DNA of 64,000 bases, from NCBI GenBank assembly GCA_023055355.1, contig JALJCS010000002.1:7712001-7776000 (forward strand), written 5' to 3'. Below the pieces are notes generated by a model. That model was not told the DNA's origin and did not search any database. It saw nothing but the letters and a program-made list of their open reading frames with translations. The DNA comes from Agelaius tricolor (lineage: Eukaryota; Chordata; Aves; Passeriformes; Icteridae). The position numbers and the translations under genes were made by a program. This document shows, piece by piece, positions 62,039 through 64,000 of this stretch. Each line of letters starts with the position of its first letter. Within the stretch, counting starts at the first letter, position 1.

Positions 62039-62502
62039 TAAAATCATAAAATGGTTTGGTTGGAAGGGACCTTAAAGATCATTTAGATCCAAGCCCCCTG
62101 CCATGGGCAGGGCACCTTCCAATAAATCGGTTTGCTCAGAGTTGCATCCAACCTGGCTTTGAACTTTCCCAGAGATAGGTCATCCACATCCAGTGCCTCA
62201 TCAACCTCACAGTAAAGATTTTTTTCCCAGTATCTAATCTAAACCTTCCCTCTTTAACTTAAAGCCAATTCCCCCATCCTATCACTACATGCCCTTGTAA
62301 AAAGTCCCTTTCCATCTGTCCCACATGCACCCTTTAGGTACTGGAATGTTCAGAATTCTCCATGGACCCTTCTCTTGTCCAGGCTGAACAATCCCAACTC
62401 TCTCCACCTGTCTTCACAGCATAGGTGCACCAGCCCTCTCAGTATCTTTGTGGCTGTCCTCTAGACTTGCCCCAACAACTGTGTCCTTCTTATGTGGGAT
62501 GC
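62039..62502 (-). mobile_element. CR1 LINE fragment, 3' half
   Basis: It starts at the left with aaatcataaaatggtttgg and ttggaagggaccttaaagat, the reversed CR1 terminus. It continues with gcatccaacctggctttgaac, cccatcctatcactacatgc, ccaggctgaacaatcccaac and ctttgtggctgtcctctag. All landmarks are in minus-strand order over about 460 bases. The copy is 5'-truncated and inactive. Confidence 0.9.
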
Positions 62503-64000
62503 TCCTAACCTCCTTTCCTGTTTTTATACTGTATTATCCTCCAAAAAATCGCACCATTTCCTCTTATGGTTTGGTCTCCTGTTTTTAAGATTAACCTCCC
62601 TGGTAAGACAGATCAACAATGAGAGCTTCAGGGAAAACAGCCTTCTGTCTTATATTTCCTACCTTATGTTGCTCTGGAGCTACTGTGGAGCTGTGTCTTT
62701 CACAGTGGGAATATTTACAGGAATTGTAATGAAACAGGTGAATATAACTGAAAAAATTGTCCAGATATCTTGAGAAGTCTGGACGAATTTTACTGTACCT
62801 CACTATTAAAGTTATTCCAAAGCTTACCTGTACCTGTAACTTAGTTTGCATGCAATTTTTTTAATGTGCACGAGTATTTTATATATGTAAGTATGTCCAA
62901 CTACATATTGCTGTGTTCTCTGTGCTTTTTTGAAGAACTTGATCCTGCATAATGCAGGTCAAAAATGAAAGTCTGAAAACAGGCCAGAGGAACCTAATAC
63001 TTTCTTTATTGTAGTGAAACTGTAGTGCTGTCAAGTTAGTTCTGTCTGATATCAAAAGTATGGCTCAAAAGAAGAATATGTATTGCAGCTACATATTCCA
63101 TTAGCATGATGGGGGCTACATGACTTCTCCTGTCTCTTCAGACATGCCTTTCTGCCCACATCCTCCTCCTCCTTAACCATACATGGCAGGCTCAGGAGAG
63201 TACTTAAAACTTTGTGTTGTTCATTTTAAAGAATTTCTTCTTTCCTTTGAGCAATCCTTCTTTGCACCTTCAGCAGGAATTTGTAGGACTAATACCAAAT
63301 TTGCATTGTATTGTGGAACAGCTAATGCAGATCCTCTTCTCCAGCTTCTTCAGCTTGACAAAAGAGGAGATCTTTTAATGGAACACAAACCTGGAGATTG
63401 TTTCTAAAACACTACAGGCAAGGACAGTCCAGCGTTTCATGTTTGTTGTACTTGTTTTCTGTCAACTCTGTTGCGAAGAAAAATTGAGCATTTTTTTCTG
63501 TTGCCCAAGTTTTACTAATTATTAGAGACACTAGAGCCACATCAGTGAGGTGTATCCCCATGAACTGACACAGCAGTGTGTCAGGCAGACTACAAACAAC
63601 AGCCCTGACAAATGACATTTCACCATCTATGAGTGGTCTCCTCAAAATAGCATTCAGTGTCTGCTCAGTGCTCCACAGGGTGATGAGTAATAGCAATAAA
63701 ACATTGCCCTTGAGAGAATTAAGAACAAAGGTACTTTTAACACAGTGTAGAAGTCAGATTAAAAAATAATTTCATGGTGCTTCTTTAAAAACTTACCAAA
63801 AATCAATGGAAAGTGAACTTAGATTATAGACAGTAAGACGCTTCCTCAGTTTCAATCCTTATAAAGCAGGTTCTTCTCTTGTAGACTACCTTCTGAAACA
63901 CAAAGTTGTATTATTTAGCCACTTGGTTGACTCTCATCTGCATATTGTGTAGTAGTAATTTATAAAGCATTTTCATTTTTCAGTTAGTGAAGCCAGCAAG
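62503..64000. other. Intron-like sequence, no gene recognised
   Basis: No repeat family or exon was recognised to the right end of the window. Confidence 0.4.

Noticed and set aside
1..64000. CRISPR arrays, tRNA or rRNA genes, bacterial operons
   Set aside because: No regularly spaced repeats, no tRNA- or rRNA-like segments noticed by eye, and no prokaryotic gene organisation. A covariance-model scan was not possible here, so small RNA genes could have been missed.

Overview
The window looks like avian nuclear DNA. It is AT-rich and intron-like, without prokaryotic gene density, and it carries at least nine fragments of CR1-type LINEs in both orientations. The best preserved have the bird/reptile CR1 signatures: a C-terminal reverse-transcriptase-frame piece reading [18 protein letters not shown], a CCTTCCAACC-type 3' untranslated region, and the terminal ATTCTATG-type 8-mer repeat. 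Species cannot be fixed from the sequence alone.

The only protein-coding sequence I can defend is on the minus strand, in the middle of the window. It is two exons of the same 147-base size, at 43633-43779 (exon B, upstream in the transcript) and 41876-42022 (exon A, downstream). Each has AG and GT splice borders and the same 1-1 phase. Each encodes the same 49-codon module, with [12 protein letters not shown] at the start, a DIDRRPIRR core and RSKSDTPYL near the end. I recognise this module from the N-terminal region of PHACTR1, a phosphatase-1- and actin-binding regulator, upstream of its first RPEL motif. The two copies match at 39 of 48 full codons in protein and 109 of 147 bases in DNA, and most differences are silent. 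Both are therefore probably functional, and together they form a tandem alternative-exon pair. This is the most interesting object in the window.

Region by region: 1-39430 is intron-like DNA on the downstream side of the exons, with seven CR1 fragments and some small repeats. At 39440-39700 there is a small CpG-rich island. At about 41560-42420 there is a strong CpG island that contains exon A and a G-rich tract. 42023-43632 is the 1610-base intron between the two exons. 43633-43779 is exon B, preceded in transcript orientation by 100 bases without a G. 43914-64000 is intron-like DNA on the upstream side, with two more CR1 fragments. I did not find the neighbouring PHACTR1 exons (the initiator exon or the RPEL-coding exons). 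This fits a gene with very large introns.

Proposed working picture: a transcript running right to left can include exon B, exon A, both or neither without changing frame. Exon A also lies in a CpG island and carries an in-frame methionine that exon B lacks, so it could serve a shorter isoform from an internal promoter. The exon pair is read directly from the sequence. The gene name rests on family recognition, and the alternative use is inference.
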